From: Lachnospiraceae bacterium
Lineage (GTDB): Bacteria; Bacillota; Clostridia; Lachnospirales; Lachnospiraceae
Assembly (NCBI GenBank): GCA_021199495.1
Contig: JAJQHY010000095.1
Span: 1-50,891, forward strand
DNA length: 50,891 nucleotides
Reading direction: 5' to 3'
A program made the position numbers and the translations under genes. Below are positions 32,955-41,140 of the stretch, piece after piece (position 1 is the first letter of the stretch; each line of letters begins with the position of its first letter). The notes under the pieces were generated by a model. It was not told the DNA's origin. It did no database searches and was given only the letters and a program-made list of their open reading frames with translations.

Positions 32955-33790
32955 TACTTCATGCCAAGCTGAGCCAGTACCTGTTTGGTGATCTCCGCCA
33001 CGACCTCAGGGCTGACGTCCTTCGCCTGATTATTGACAGAACCGGTGACAGCGCCCACATTGGAGGACTGGCCGCAGGCGCCGCCGCAGTTGTGGCAGTT
33101 GACGCCGTCCTTATTCAGGCAGAGGTTGGCCGGATGCTTACCCGGCATACCGAACTTTCTGCGGATCTCGTACAGCTTCTCCACTGTCGCCTTGTCGAAT
33201 TCCTTCGGGCCGCCCAGCTGCTTTGCCTTGTAAAGAAGCTCCGCGTAGAACTCCACGGACTCGGTCTTGTAATAAGCCGCAGTCAGATCCGTGGACCAGG
33301 TCAGAGTACCATGGCTCTCTAACAGTACCGCGTCATAATAGGGAAGATATTTCTCCAGATTGTCCGGAATCTCGTTGGTAGAGGGGGTGCCGTATTCCGC
33401 GATCGGCACGCAGCCTAAGGAAATCACCGCTTCCGGCATGATCGGCTGCGTCAGCGGAATGCCGGCAATGGCAAACGCCGTCGCATAAGTCGGATGCGCA
33501 TGCACCACAGCGCCTACATCCGGTCTCTTCTCATACACTCTCATGTGCATCTTGATCTCGGAAGAAGGTTTGAAGCCGCGATTGGCCTGGATTACATTGC
33601 CCTTCTCATCCACCTTGCAGATAAATTCCGGGGTCATGAAGCCCTTGGAAACGCCGGTCGGCGTACACAGGAATTCATGGTCGTTTAACTTGACGGAAAT
33701 ATTGCCGTCATTGGCAGCCACCATGTTTCTGTTGTAGATGCGCTTGCCGATGTCACAGATCTGCTGTTTCAGTTCGTACTCATTCACCAT
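32954..33790 (-). CDS. Class II aldolase (fuculose/rhamnulose phosphate type) with C-terminal encapsulation helix
   Basis: Splits a deoxy-ketose 1-phosphate to DHAP and lactaldehyde. It has 278 residues. The zinc site is HAHPT (His97, His99) and ESHGTLTW (His160), with Glu78 in PSSEIKMH. The ~60-residue C-terminal extension has four cysteines (224, 232, 235, 239; CHNCGGAC core) and then the helix VVAEITKQVLAQLG (263-276), an encapsulation peptide. AAGGAGG precedes the ATG. It places sugar cleavage inside the compartment, as in GRM5 loci. Confidence 0.92.
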   Translation of the reverse strand: MVNEYELKQQICDIGKRIYNRNMVAANDGNISVKLNDHEFLCTPTGVSKGFMTPEFICKVDEKGNVIQANRGFKPSSEIKMHMRVYEKRPDVGAVVHAHPTYATAFAIAGIPLTQPIMPEAVISLGCVPIAEYGTPSTNEIPDNLEKYLPYYDAVLLESHGTLTWSTDLTAAYYKTESVEFYAELLYKAKQLGGPKEFDKATVEKLYEIRRKFGMPGKHPANLCLNKDGVNCHNCGGACGQSSNVGAVTGSVNNQAKDVSPEVVAEITKQVLAQLGMK

Positions 33791-33863
33791 TTTTCTGGTT
33801 CCTCCTTAAGATGTTTTAAAATAAAGTACTAAATGTTGCTAATATGTTGTGTTTACAAAACAT

Positions 33864-33869
33864 TGTCAA
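33864..33869 (-). promoter_or_regulatory. Possible internal promoter ahead of the aldolase gene
   Basis: A perfect TTGACA (minus strand) lies right after hairpin element B. The best -10 candidates (CATATT at 17, TATTAG at 19 bases) are weak. A dyad TGTTT-N3-AAACA follows. It may restart transcription after the element. Confidence 0.3.
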
Positions 33870-33874
33870 TCAGA

Positions 33875-34078
33875 GTGATTAAATATATAAACTGTTGAGC
33901 GATTTTTGTGCAATGGAGATGAGACCCATAGAAAAGTGGAAGCCTCTGCTGAACGCTTTTCTAGGTTTAAGGGGCTCATCGGAGTGTCCTACCAAGGTAT
34001 AAGTTCGATCACGGAAATCACAGATTTCCTATCTCACTTATGCACAGCATGAGCGAAACAGTTTATATATTTAATCAC
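33875..34078. repeat. Stop-codon hairpin element, copy B
   Basis: A perfect 22-base inverted repeat (33875-33896 and 34057-34078) encloses a folded region. GATGAG (33918-33923) pairs with CTCATC (33975-33980), CCC with GGG, and a 10-bp stem (33929-33938/33954-33963, one G-U) closes a 15-base loop with GCCTCTGCTGAA. An added arm has ATAAGT/ACTTAT and GGAAATC-N3-GATTTCC. The right basal arm covers the last codons and stop of the PduV/EutP gene. It is homologous to copy A at 25199-25346. Confidence 0.78.
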
Positions 34079-34547
34079 GAGCCATTTGCAATGTCTCCTC
34101 CTCCCACGGCAGCACGTCTCCGTCCTCCCGCAGATATTCCAAAAGCTCCGCCACGCCTTCCCCGGCCTTTGAGTCGACGAAGAAAATCTTTTTGCAGCCC
34201 GCGAGCCTTAGCCATTTTGCGCTCCGCTCAGGATTGGCACCCTCTACATCAATCTTCGTCACAATACCAATCACCTCACGGTTGCACATGCACGTCACGT
34301 TGGGCGGATAAAGGGAATACGGCTCGGTGGCCGCCAGCAAAAGCCCCACAATCTGCGCCTCATATGTATAAAGTGCCAGCGCGTGTCCAAGCGTATGCGT
34401 CTGTAAATATTCTCCCGGCGTGTCGATGATGACGTCAAAATTGTTAATGTACTGCGTCTTATGATACGTAATGGTGTTGCCGCGCATGGCCTGCGTCAGC
34501 GTGGTCTTACCACATTCGCTGCGCCCCATGAAAATAATCTTTTTCAT
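34071..34547 (-). CDS. PduV/EutP-family small GTPase-like protein
   Basis: A 158-residue P-loop protein linked to microcompartments. GRSECGKTT is the P-loop (8-16) and IIDTPGEYL is the switch/Walker B segment (42-50). The specificity motif is altered to TKID (in IGIVTKIDVEG). PduV is thought to associate with the shell surface and affect compartment movement; the enzymatic role is unclear. It starts 10 bases after the PduU stop. Its last codons form the base of hairpin element B. Confidence 0.9.
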   Translation of the reverse strand: MKKIIFMGRSECGKTTLTQAMRGNTITYHKTQYINNFDVIIDTPGEYLQTHTLGHALALYTYEAQIVGLLLAATEPYSLYPPNVTCMCNREVIGIVTKIDVEGANPERSAKWLRLAGCKKIFFVDSKAGEGVAELLEYLREDGDVLPWEEETLQMARD

Positions 34548-34557
34548 GCCGTTTCAC

Positions 34558-34947
34558 TCACGTCTTGGTGATCGGGCAGACGGTGTAGCCCAGCACATCC
34601 TGCACATAAGACAAAATTGCCTTCACCGCCGCTTCCACCTCAGAAACGGAACCCGTGATAATCAGCGAACCGCTGAAACGGTCCACAAAGCCTAACTCCG
34701 CGCCTGAGGATTTCGCCGCGATATCCGCCATAATAATTGCCGTCTCCGCCGGGGAAACCGTCAGGACCCCGATCGCCGATTTCACATATTCAACTCTCGG
34801 ATCCAGCCCCAGCTTCTCATAGAGGATCGGATCCGGGTTGGCGATGATGTGCGCCAGTGTAATCTGGCGTCCCGGCACCAGCTCCTGGACAATGCGCTGT
34901 TTTCCGCTTTCCGCGTCTTTATCAAATACAACCATATTTTTCTCCAT
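34558..34947 (-). CDS. pduU: Microcompartment shell protein PduU/EutS (permuted BMC-H)
   Basis: A 129-residue circularly permuted BMC protein. VPGRQITLAHIIANPDP near residue 25 is the hallmark of the PduU/EutS group, followed by AIGVLTVSPAETAIIMADIAAK and a C-terminal helix. Such hexamers carry a small beta-barrel over the pore, which may serve as a docking point. An internal ATG at 34935 has GGAG 6 bases before it and may be the true start. It lies between the activase and the GTPase gene. Confidence 0.9.
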   Translation of the reverse strand: MEKNMVVFDKDAESGKQRIVQELVPGRQITLAHIIANPDPILYEKLGLDPRVEYVKSAIGVLTVSPAETAIIMADIAAKSSGAELGFVDRFSGSLIITGSVSEVEAAVKAILSYVQDVLGYTVCPITKT

Positions 34948-34979
34948 GATCTTTCGCAGCGCGATCCTTTCAACAATCT

Positions 34980-35771
34980 TTATCCGCCGATCTGGCAGAT
35001 CAGACTCGAGTTATTCTCTACCGTCTTTTTGAGCATCTCCATGTGCTCATTCGTCGGCGGCAGGATGTCTTTCATCGTGTACTCCCGACCAAGGCCCTCG
35101 TACTTATCCTGCCCCAGCCTGTGATACGGCAGCAAATGGATGCGTTCCACGCCCGGCAGCTTGTCCGCGAAACGGGCGATCTCCCGGATCTCCTCCGGCG
35201 TGTCGTTGAAAGTCGGGATCACCGGCACCCGGATAGATAACTCGGTCAGGCCGCTTGCCGCCACCTTTCTCGCGTTCTCCAGCATCAGCTCGTTGCTGCG
35301 GCCGGTGAATGCCTTATGCTTCTGCGGATTCATATGCTTGATATCCATCAGATACTGGTCCAGATACGGGAGAATACTCTCGATCACTTCATATTTCGCG
35401 CAGGCCATACTCTCCATCGCAGTGGTAATGCCCACCGCCTTCGCCGCGTGCAGCAAATCTCTCGCAAATGCGGGCTGACAGAGGCTCTCGCCGCCGGATA
35501 AGGTCAGGCCGCCGCCGCTTCTGCGGTAATAACCCCGGTCCTTTTCCACCTCGTGCATGACCTCTTCCACTGTCACATCGCGGCCGATCACCTTCGGCTT
35601 GCCCTGCACTGTCATCGTCTGTATCGTATATTCCTGAGATTCCGGATTGCAGCACCAGCGGCAGCGAAGCACACAGCCTTTCAAAAATACAATGGTCCGG
35701 ATCCCGTTGCCGTCATGGATGGAGTAGCGCTGGATATCAAAAATCCGGCCTTTGGTCTGTAAATAATCCAT
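34980..35771 (-). CDS. Glycyl radical enzyme activase (radical SAM)
   Basis: Installs the glycyl radical on the dehydratase by hydrogen abstraction with S-adenosylmethionine. It has 263 residues. The radical-SAM cluster motif is CVLRCRWC (Cys33, 37, 40), and SGGGLTLSGGES is the SAM-binding GGE region. It lacks the extra ferredoxin-like Cys insert found in the longer glycerol-dehydratase and choline lyase activases, so it resembles pyruvate formate-lyase activase in size. Its ATG lies immediately beyond the dehydratase stop, 8 bases after AGGGG. Confidence 0.95.
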   Translation of the reverse strand: MDYLQTKGRIFDIQRYSIHDGNGIRTIVFLKGCVLRCRWCCNPESQEYTIQTMTVQGKPKVIGRDVTVEEVMHEVEKDRGYYRRSGGGLTLSGGESLCQPAFARDLLHAAKAVGITTAMESMACAKYEVIESILPYLDQYLMDIKHMNPQKHKAFTGRSNELMLENARKVAASGLTELSIRVPVIPTFNDTPEEIREIARFADKLPGVERIHLLPYHRLGQDKYEGLGREYTMKDILPPTNEHMEMLKKTVENNSSLICQIGG

Positions 35772-38297
35772 TTAGAACCCCTGCTCCGTCCTGCGGATAA
35801 TATCATCCTGCAAGGACTTGGATAACGTCGTGAACAATGCGCTGTAGCCGGCCACACGGACCACCAGGTGCGCGTATTTCTCCGGATGCTTCTGTGCGTC
35901 CAGGAGCGTATCCTTATCCACCACATTGAACTGCATGTGGCTGCCCTTCTGATCAAAGTAGGTGCGGATCAGCGCCACAAAATTGTCCAGCCCCTTCTCG
36001 CCGCTTAAGGCGGTGGGGTGGAATTTCTGATTTAAAAGCGTGCCGTTGGAGGCAATGCCGTGATCCAGTCTGGAAACCGAGTTGGCCGTCGCGGTCGGGC
36101 CGTGAACGTCCTTCCCCGCAGAGGGCGATACACCGTCCGCCACCGGGGTGTGCGCCAGCCTGCCGTCCGGCGTGGCTCCCGTCTGCGCGCCTAACGGCAC
36201 ATTGGCCGATACCGGATACAGACCCGCCTGGAAAATGCCTCCCCTGGGATTTTTGTATTCGGGAAGCGTCCTGGTATAGACATAAGCCGCATCTCTGGCC
36301 ATGGCGTCCACTTCCGGATCGTCGTTGCCAAACTTCGGTACTTCCGCAATCAGCTCCAATATTTCATCAAAACGTTTCTGATCCTCTTCGGAAATCTTCG
36401 CGGACTGCACCTGCTTCACGATGCCCTCGGCAGCCGCAGCGTCTACCGCAACACCCTGTTCCTTCAGACTGCCAATGATACGCAGGGAAATGTCCGTGAT
36501 ACTGTCCGCGTCCAGACCCTTGCCAAAGTTTAACATCAGCGCGCGTTTTAACTCCGCCATCGAGACCTTCTTTTCCTCGAAAACCAGCTTCTTCACAGCA
36601 AATAAGGAATCCGCCACGTTGGCAATGCCGAAGCCCTGCGGGCCGGTGAAATTGTAAATCGCGCCGCCCTCCTGCAAGGACTTGCCGCGCTTCATGCAGT
36701 CGTCCACCATGCAGGACTCAAAGGGAAGCGGGCAAAGCGTGGCGTGCGCCACATCGATGCTGTTGTCCGCGTTCACCAGCAGGGAAATGAAATAATTCAT
36801 CTGCTCCTTGTAGGCGTCGTAAAACTCATCGAAGGAGGTCATCTCCTCCACCGGCTTCGTCTTCACACCCACCAGCTCGCCCTTGTCGTATCCGCTCTCA
36901 AATACGGTTTCCAGCGGCCGGCACATATTGAAGAACGCGGCGTCATGCCAGCCCTCGGTCTTGCCTGCCTTCTGCGGTTCCACGCAGCCGATGATATTAT
37001 ATTCTCTGGCGTCCTCTAAGGTCAGGCCCCTGCTCATCAGGGACGGAATAATCACTTCATCATTATAATAAGCCGGGAAACCGATACCCGTGCGGGTCAG
37101 GCTGGCCGCTTTCACCAAAAGCGCGTGCGGTGAGCCGTTCCACACGCGGATGGACAGCGACGGTTGCGGCAAAAATACGTGTGCGGAGGCGCTGATGCAC
37201 ATAAAGGACAGGTCATTGGTCACATCCTGGCCGTCCTTATCCTGACCGCCCACAATCAGATTCTGGAAGAGACTGTAGCCCGCGAAGCCTTCGGCGCTCA
37301 CCGCGTCGCGGCATTTATTTAAGTCATTTAATTTCACCCAGATACAATCGATCAGTTCCTGCGCCGCCTCTCTGGTGATCGTCCCTGCATCCAAATCCTT
37401 TTTATAATAAGGATACATGTACTGGTCGAAACGTCCCGGAGAAATGGAATGTCCGCTGGACTCGATCTGCAGAAGCTGCTGCACAAACCAGAAGCTCTGG
37501 CAGGCCTCCCAGAAGGAAGTTGCTCCCTTTCTCGGCACATTCGTGCAGTTGGCCGCGATCTGCAGAAGCTCTTTTTTGCGCGTCGCATCGTTCTCTTTGG
37601 CCGCCATCTCTTTGGCCAGTGCCGCATAGCGCTCCGCGTAGCGAATCACTGCCTCGCAGCTGATGATCACCGCCTGCAGGAAACGGGACCTGGTCGCGTA
37701 GTCCGCGTCGCCGGGTTTGCACACATCCAGATACCCCTGAGCCTCAGCAATGATGCCTTCGTAGCCGATCGCCAGTACCTTCTCATACTGCACGGTCACA
37801 TGGCCCACGCCATTATAGAAATAATTGCCCGGCGTGAAATAATTGTGCTCCATGGCTTTCAGGGTCTCGGGTGCCATATAGGAGGTCGCGAGCTCACTGG
37901 TCGTCTTACCCTTCCAGTAGGGATGAACGGCCTTTAATTCCTTTTTCGTCTGCTCGGATATGTAGAACGGGTCGGCTTTGCGGTGCTCCACGGTATCGAA
38001 CTCCGCCTCCAGCCACTCCCAGGAAAACTCCGGGTAGGTCTGACAGCCTCTGGGCGCGATGGTAGTGCTGCCCACGACAAGTTCATTTTCTCTGATAATG
38101 ATGGGAATATGGTCAAGAATATGTGCGAAAGCCTTCGCCCGTCTAGTCACGATGGGCTGCCCCTCAGTGGCGCGGTAGCTCTCGGTCAGAAGAACCGCTC
38201 TGGCGGATTCGATCTCGGGCATCTTTTTGAACAGATGCTCCACCAGCTTCGGAATGCGGTCTGTTTTCGGAATTTCAGCAGTGTAGTAACGCTCCAT
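35772..38297 (-). CDS. Glycyl radical 1,2-propanediol dehydratase
   Basis: B12-independent dehydration of 1,2-propanediol to propionaldehyde. It has 841 residues. The catalytic Cys438 and Glu440 are in IIGCVEPQ and the radical site is Gly817 in RVAGYSALF. The diol/glycerol dehydratase group is indicated by GCVEPQ (choline lyase has GCVEP followed by a different context). It starts directly at the catalytic fold (MERYYTAEIPKTDRIPKL), without an N-terminal encapsulation helix such as the other lumen enzymes carry. It is the first gene of the operon, after AAAGGA and a strong promoter. Confidence 0.95.
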   Translation of the reverse strand: MERYYTAEIPKTDRIPKLVEHLFKKMPEIESARAVLLTESYRATEGQPIVTRRAKAFAHILDHIPIIIRENELVVGSTTIAPRGCQTYPEFSWEWLEAEFDTVEHRKADPFYISEQTKKELKAVHPYWKGKTTSELATSYMAPETLKAMEHNYFTPGNYFYNGVGHVTVQYEKVLAIGYEGIIAEAQGYLDVCKPGDADYATRSRFLQAVIISCEAVIRYAERYAALAKEMAAKENDATRKKELLQIAANCTNVPRKGATSFWEACQSFWFVQQLLQIESSGHSISPGRFDQYMYPYYKKDLDAGTITREAAQELIDCIWVKLNDLNKCRDAVSAEGFAGYSLFQNLIVGGQDKDGQDVTNDLSFMCISASAHVFLPQPSLSIRVWNGSPHALLVKAASLTRTGIGFPAYYNDEVIIPSLMSRGLTLEDAREYNIIGCVEPQKAGKTEGWHDAAFFNMCRPLETVFESGYDKGELVGVKTKPVEEMTSFDEFYDAYKEQMNYFISLLVNADNSIDVAHATLCPLPFESCMVDDCMKRGKSLQEGGAIYNFTGPQGFGIANVADSLFAVKKLVFEEKKVSMAELKRALMLNFGKGLDADSITDISLRIIGSLKEQGVAVDAAAAEGIVKQVQSAKISEEDQKRFDEILELIAEVPKFGNDDPEVDAMARDAAYVYTRTLPEYKNPRGGIFQAGLYPVSANVPLGAQTGATPDGRLAHTPVADGVSPSAGKDVHGPTATANSVSRLDHGIASNGTLLNQKFHPTALSGEKGLDNFVALIRTYFDQKGSHMQFNVVDKDTLLDAQKHPEKYAHLVVRVAGYSALFTTLSKSLQDDIIRRTEQGF

Positions 38298-38344
38298 GAT
38301 GATTCCTTTCGTCTGTCTGTCAACGATTCACTGGTACTTCCTGA

Positions 38345-38379
38345 TTCCACATTATATCTGTGGAACACCTCAAAGTCAA
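38345..38379 (-). promoter_or_regulatory. Main promoter and operator of the microcompartment operon
   Basis: On the minus strand TTGACT (38374-38379) and a perfect TATAAT (38351-38356) are 17 bases apart. A perfect dyad TTCCACA-N7-TGTGGAA (38345-38365) covers the -10 and start point, the position expected for a repressor operator. About 47 bases of leader precede the ATG. No regulator gene for it is inside the window. Confidence 0.8.
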
Positions 38380-38526
38380 CAGAATAATTGATTTTTTATT
38401 TTGTTTTTGCATGTATTTTATGTTGATTCTTTTTGGTTTTTGCGCTCCTGTCAGTCCAAAAGTCGGAGAAAAACCACACAAAAGTCTCGTAAAGCCCACA
38501 AATTGGCAAGTATTTTAAAAAAAGTA

Positions 38527-38555
38527 TTGACAAGCGCCAGAAGGGAAACTATACT
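38527..38555 (+). promoter_or_regulatory. Promoter of the leader ORF / DUF1854 exporter unit
   Basis: A perfect TTGACA (38527-38532) and TATACT (38550-38555) are 17 bases apart, with transcription expected from about 38562. It diverges from the microcompartment promoter; the ~150 bases between are AT-rich without further clear sites. Confidence 0.8.
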
Positions 38556-38617
38556 GTTGTTAGTTGTGCGGCTGACCGGTCTGCTGCCGCATAAATAAAA
38601 AAGAAAGGAGACAAACC

Positions 38618-38722
38618 ATGACCATCAGAAATAAAGCTCTGGTAAATACAGTTTCATCTGCGATGGGTCGTGGATGTTTCATTGTCTCCCGGATAAAGGT
38701 TGGTTCAGCTTTGCCTGATTGA
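38618..38722 (+). CDS. 34-residue leader peptide candidate
   Basis: A short ORF with an excellent binding site (AAAGGAG, 7 bases before ATG). The peptide is basic, has one Cys in the segment MGRGCFIVSRIKVG and ends in SALPD. It sits between a strong promoter and a strong terminator, with the exporter gene just after. This is the layout of ribosome-mediated attenuation, where stalling on the leader releases the terminator. It could instead be a small secreted peptide handled by the exporter. I do not recognise a family. Confidence 0.55.
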   Translation: MTIRNKALVNTVSSAMGRGCFIVSRIKVGSALPD

Positions 38723-38763
38723 ATTGTGAGAATTTTACTTCACATATGACGGCGGTATACTGT

Positions 38764-38797
38764 GCCCTGGCTTTCTTTCGGAAGCCAGGGCTTTTTT
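38764..38797 (+). terminator. Intrinsic terminator between leader ORF and exporter
   Basis: A perfect 10-bp GC-rich stem (GCCCTGGCTT at 38764-38773 with 38782-38791) with an 8-base loop that itself can pair, followed by six T residues. It lies 42 bases after the leader stop codon and 33 bases before the exporter ATG, so expression of the exporter requires read-through or antitermination. Confidence 0.88.
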
Positions 38798-38829
38798 ATT
38801 GTAAACTTTTATAAGAAACGAGGTACCAC

Positions 38830-41139
38830 ATGCAATTACCTTCAAATTTTTATCACGCTGTTCAAAAATACGGCGTGTCCGAAAAAGATATCATTTTCTC
38901 CGCGACGGCAGATTTTGACATGGACTACCGCTTTGCGGATACCGTCGCCGCCCTCACAGAAGAAAAGCTGATTCTGGCAGCCTGGCCGCACCGGCCCGCG
39001 TCGGAATATAAGCTCGGCGGCTACAGCGGCTGGCAGACTCCGTTATCCTCATCTGAGCCCGGTATCCTTTTATATGACCTGGCCCAGGTGCAAAAGCTCG
39101 AAGTGCAGCGGCTGGTCAGCACCGGCCTGCTCATCGGGGAAATCAACGGGCTTTCCCAAAAGCTCTGCCATTTTTCCAACACACGCATGGGCATTTTTCT
39201 CCAGCTTTGTAAGATTTTTGACAAGCTCAAAAGCGGCGAAGAAATCACGGAAGACGACCTCGACGTCACCAGGGGTCACCAATGCTGCCCCAAATGCGGC
39301 ATGATTTACCCCGACCAGGAACGCAAAGTCTGCCCGAAATGTATGGATAAAAAATCCATCCTGTTTCGCATTATCAGCTATTTCAAACCCTATAAGATAC
39401 AGCTCGCGGTCATGATGCTCTGTTATCTTGCCACCTCCGTCTTAAACCTGGTGTGGCCCTACTTAAGCGGCACCGTTCTTTATGATAAGGTGCTCGCCAA
39501 AGACGAGGATTTTCTGGCACTGATCAACCTGCCGGCTGGGCGCTTCACCACGGCCCTGATCCTGCTGGTCATTACCATGGTTCTGACCAAGATCACCATT
39601 CAGGCAGTCGGCATTTTACAGGGTGTGATTACCGCCAGAATTTCTCCTACTGTGGTCGCAACCATCAAGGCACAGGCCTTCGACGCCATGGGACGACTCT
39701 CCACAAGCTTTTTCAGTAAGCGCTCCACCGGCGCTCTGATGACGCGCGTGTCGGATGACGCGGAGGAAATTTCGTCCTTCTTCGTGGACGGTTTTCCGTA
39801 CTTTTTCATCAACGTGGGCACCATGGCAGCAACCTGCATCATCATGTTTGTACTCAATCCGCTGCTGACCCTGATTACTGTGGCGCTGATGCCGCTGCTC
39901 TTTTTCATCAGCTGGCGGATGATGCCCAACCTCTGGCACTACTACGGTAAGCGCCACCGCGCGAACCGCAGGCTCAACAGTCAGATCAACGAAAACTTCA
40001 CCGGCGCGCGGGTCGTCAAGGCCTTCGGCCAGGAGGAGCAGGAGTTAAAGCGCTTTGATAAAAATAACCGGCGGGTGCAGGACTCCGAGCTGGACGTCGC
40101 CCGCTATGACAATAAGTTTTACGCACTCTACAACAGCGTGGAAAATACCATTATTTTCCTGGTCTGGGCTGTGGGCGGCGCGCTGATTATCAGCCAGTCC
40201 AATATGCAGCTGGGCCTGCTGATCACCTTTGCCAGCTACGCTTCCCAGCTCCAGGGGCCGCTGGAATTCATGTCGCGGATTTTCCGCTGGTACACCAACT
40301 GCATGAACTCCGCCCAGCGTCTGTTTGAAATTATTGACTCGGTTCCGGAGGTGAAGGAAAGTCCCGACCCCGTCCGTCCGGACACCCTGCGCGGAGAGAT
40401 TGAGCTTCAGAATGTCACCTTCGGGTATGAGGCAAACAAGCCCATCCTGAAAAACATCAGCTTCCACGTGGATGCCGGCGAGGTGTTCGGCATCGTCGGC
40501 CGCTCGGGCGCTGGCAAATCCACCCTGGTCAACCTGATTTCCCGCCTCTACGACGCGGACGAGGGCACCGTGCTGGTGGACGGTATCGATGTAAAACGCT
40601 ACGGCTTTAAAGAACTTCGCAAAAACGTGGCCATGGTGTCCCAGGAAACCTACATTTTCATGGGAACAGTCGCGCAGAATATCGCCTATGCCAGACCCGA
40701 TGCCACGCGGGCGGAAATCATCCGCGCTGCCATCCAGGCCAACGCCCATGACTTCATCTGTAAAATGCCGGAGGGCTACGACACCGTGCTCGGCTCCTCG
40801 AGCCGCTCTCTTTCCGGCGGCGAGAAGCAGCGCATTTCCATCGCCAGGGCCATCCTCGCGGACCCGAAAATCCTCATTCTCGACGAGGCAACATCCGCGG
40901 TGGACACCGAGACAGAGCTGGCGATCCAGCGCTCCATCGAGCAGCTGGAAAAGGGCAGAACCGTGCTTTCTATCGCGCACAGGCTTTCCACTTTAAGAAA
41001 CGCCACGCACCTGATCGTCATCGACGACGGCAGGATCGCGGAGTCCGGGACGCACAAGGAGCTGCTTGCAAAGAAAGGTACCTATTACAAACTGTATGAA
41101 CTGCAGACCAGAGCACTGGCCATGAGGGGGGTTGAATAA
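38830..41139 (+). CDS. ABC exporter half with N-terminal zinc ribbon (DUF1854-linked)
   Basis: A 769-residue fused permease-ATPase. Residues about 1-155 form an extra cytosolic domain (beta-rich, possibly PH-like), closed by a zinc ribbon with CCPKCGMIYP and KVCPKC. Then come a six-helix exporter domain (about 170-480) and the ATPase domain with GRSGAGKST, LSGGEKQRIS and ILILDEATSAVD. The two ABC exporters around a DUF1854 gene match the group annotated as cyanophycin metabolism-associated transporters; no cyanophycin genes are in this window. It probably pairs with the exporter at 41806-44185. Confidence 0.9.
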   Translation: MQLPSNFYHAVQKYGVSEKDIIFSATADFDMDYRFADTVAALTEEKLILAAWPHRPASEYKLGGYSGWQTPLSSSEPGILLYDLAQVQKLEVQRLVSTGLLIGEINGLSQKLCHFSNTRMGIFLQLCKIFDKLKSGEEITEDDLDVTRGHQCCPKCGMIYPDQERKVCPKCMDKKSILFRIISYFKPYKIQLAVMMLCYLATSVLNLVWPYLSGTVLYDKVLAKDEDFLALINLPAGRFTTALILLVITMVLTKITIQAVGILQGVITARISPTVVATIKAQAFDAMGRLSTSFFSKRSTGALMTRVSDDAEEISSFFVDGFPYFFINVGTMAATCIIMFVLNPLLTLITVALMPLLFFISWRMMPNLWHYYGKRHRANRRLNSQINENFTGARVVKAFGQEEQELKRFDKNNRRVQDSELDVARYDNKFYALYNSVENTIIFLVWAVGGALIISQSNMQLGLLITFASYASQLQGPLEFMSRIFRWYTNCMNSAQRLFEIIDSVPEVKESPDPVRPDTLRGEIELQNVTFGYEANKPILKNISFHVDAGEVFGIVGRSGAGKSTLVNLISRLYDADEGTVLVDGIDVKRYGFKELRKNVAMVSQETYIFMGTVAQNIAYARPDATRAEIIRAAIQANAHDFICKMPEGYDTVLGSSSRSLSGGEKQRISIARAILADPKILILDEATSAVDTETELAIQRSIEQLEKGRTVLSIAHRLSTLRNATHLIVIDDGRIAESGTHKELLAKKGTYYKLYELQTRALAMRGVE

Positions 41140-41140
41140 A

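Noticed and set aside
40045-40980. 311-residue minus-strand ORF
   Set aside because: Antisense shadow of the exporter ATPase domain, which has all canonical motifs.
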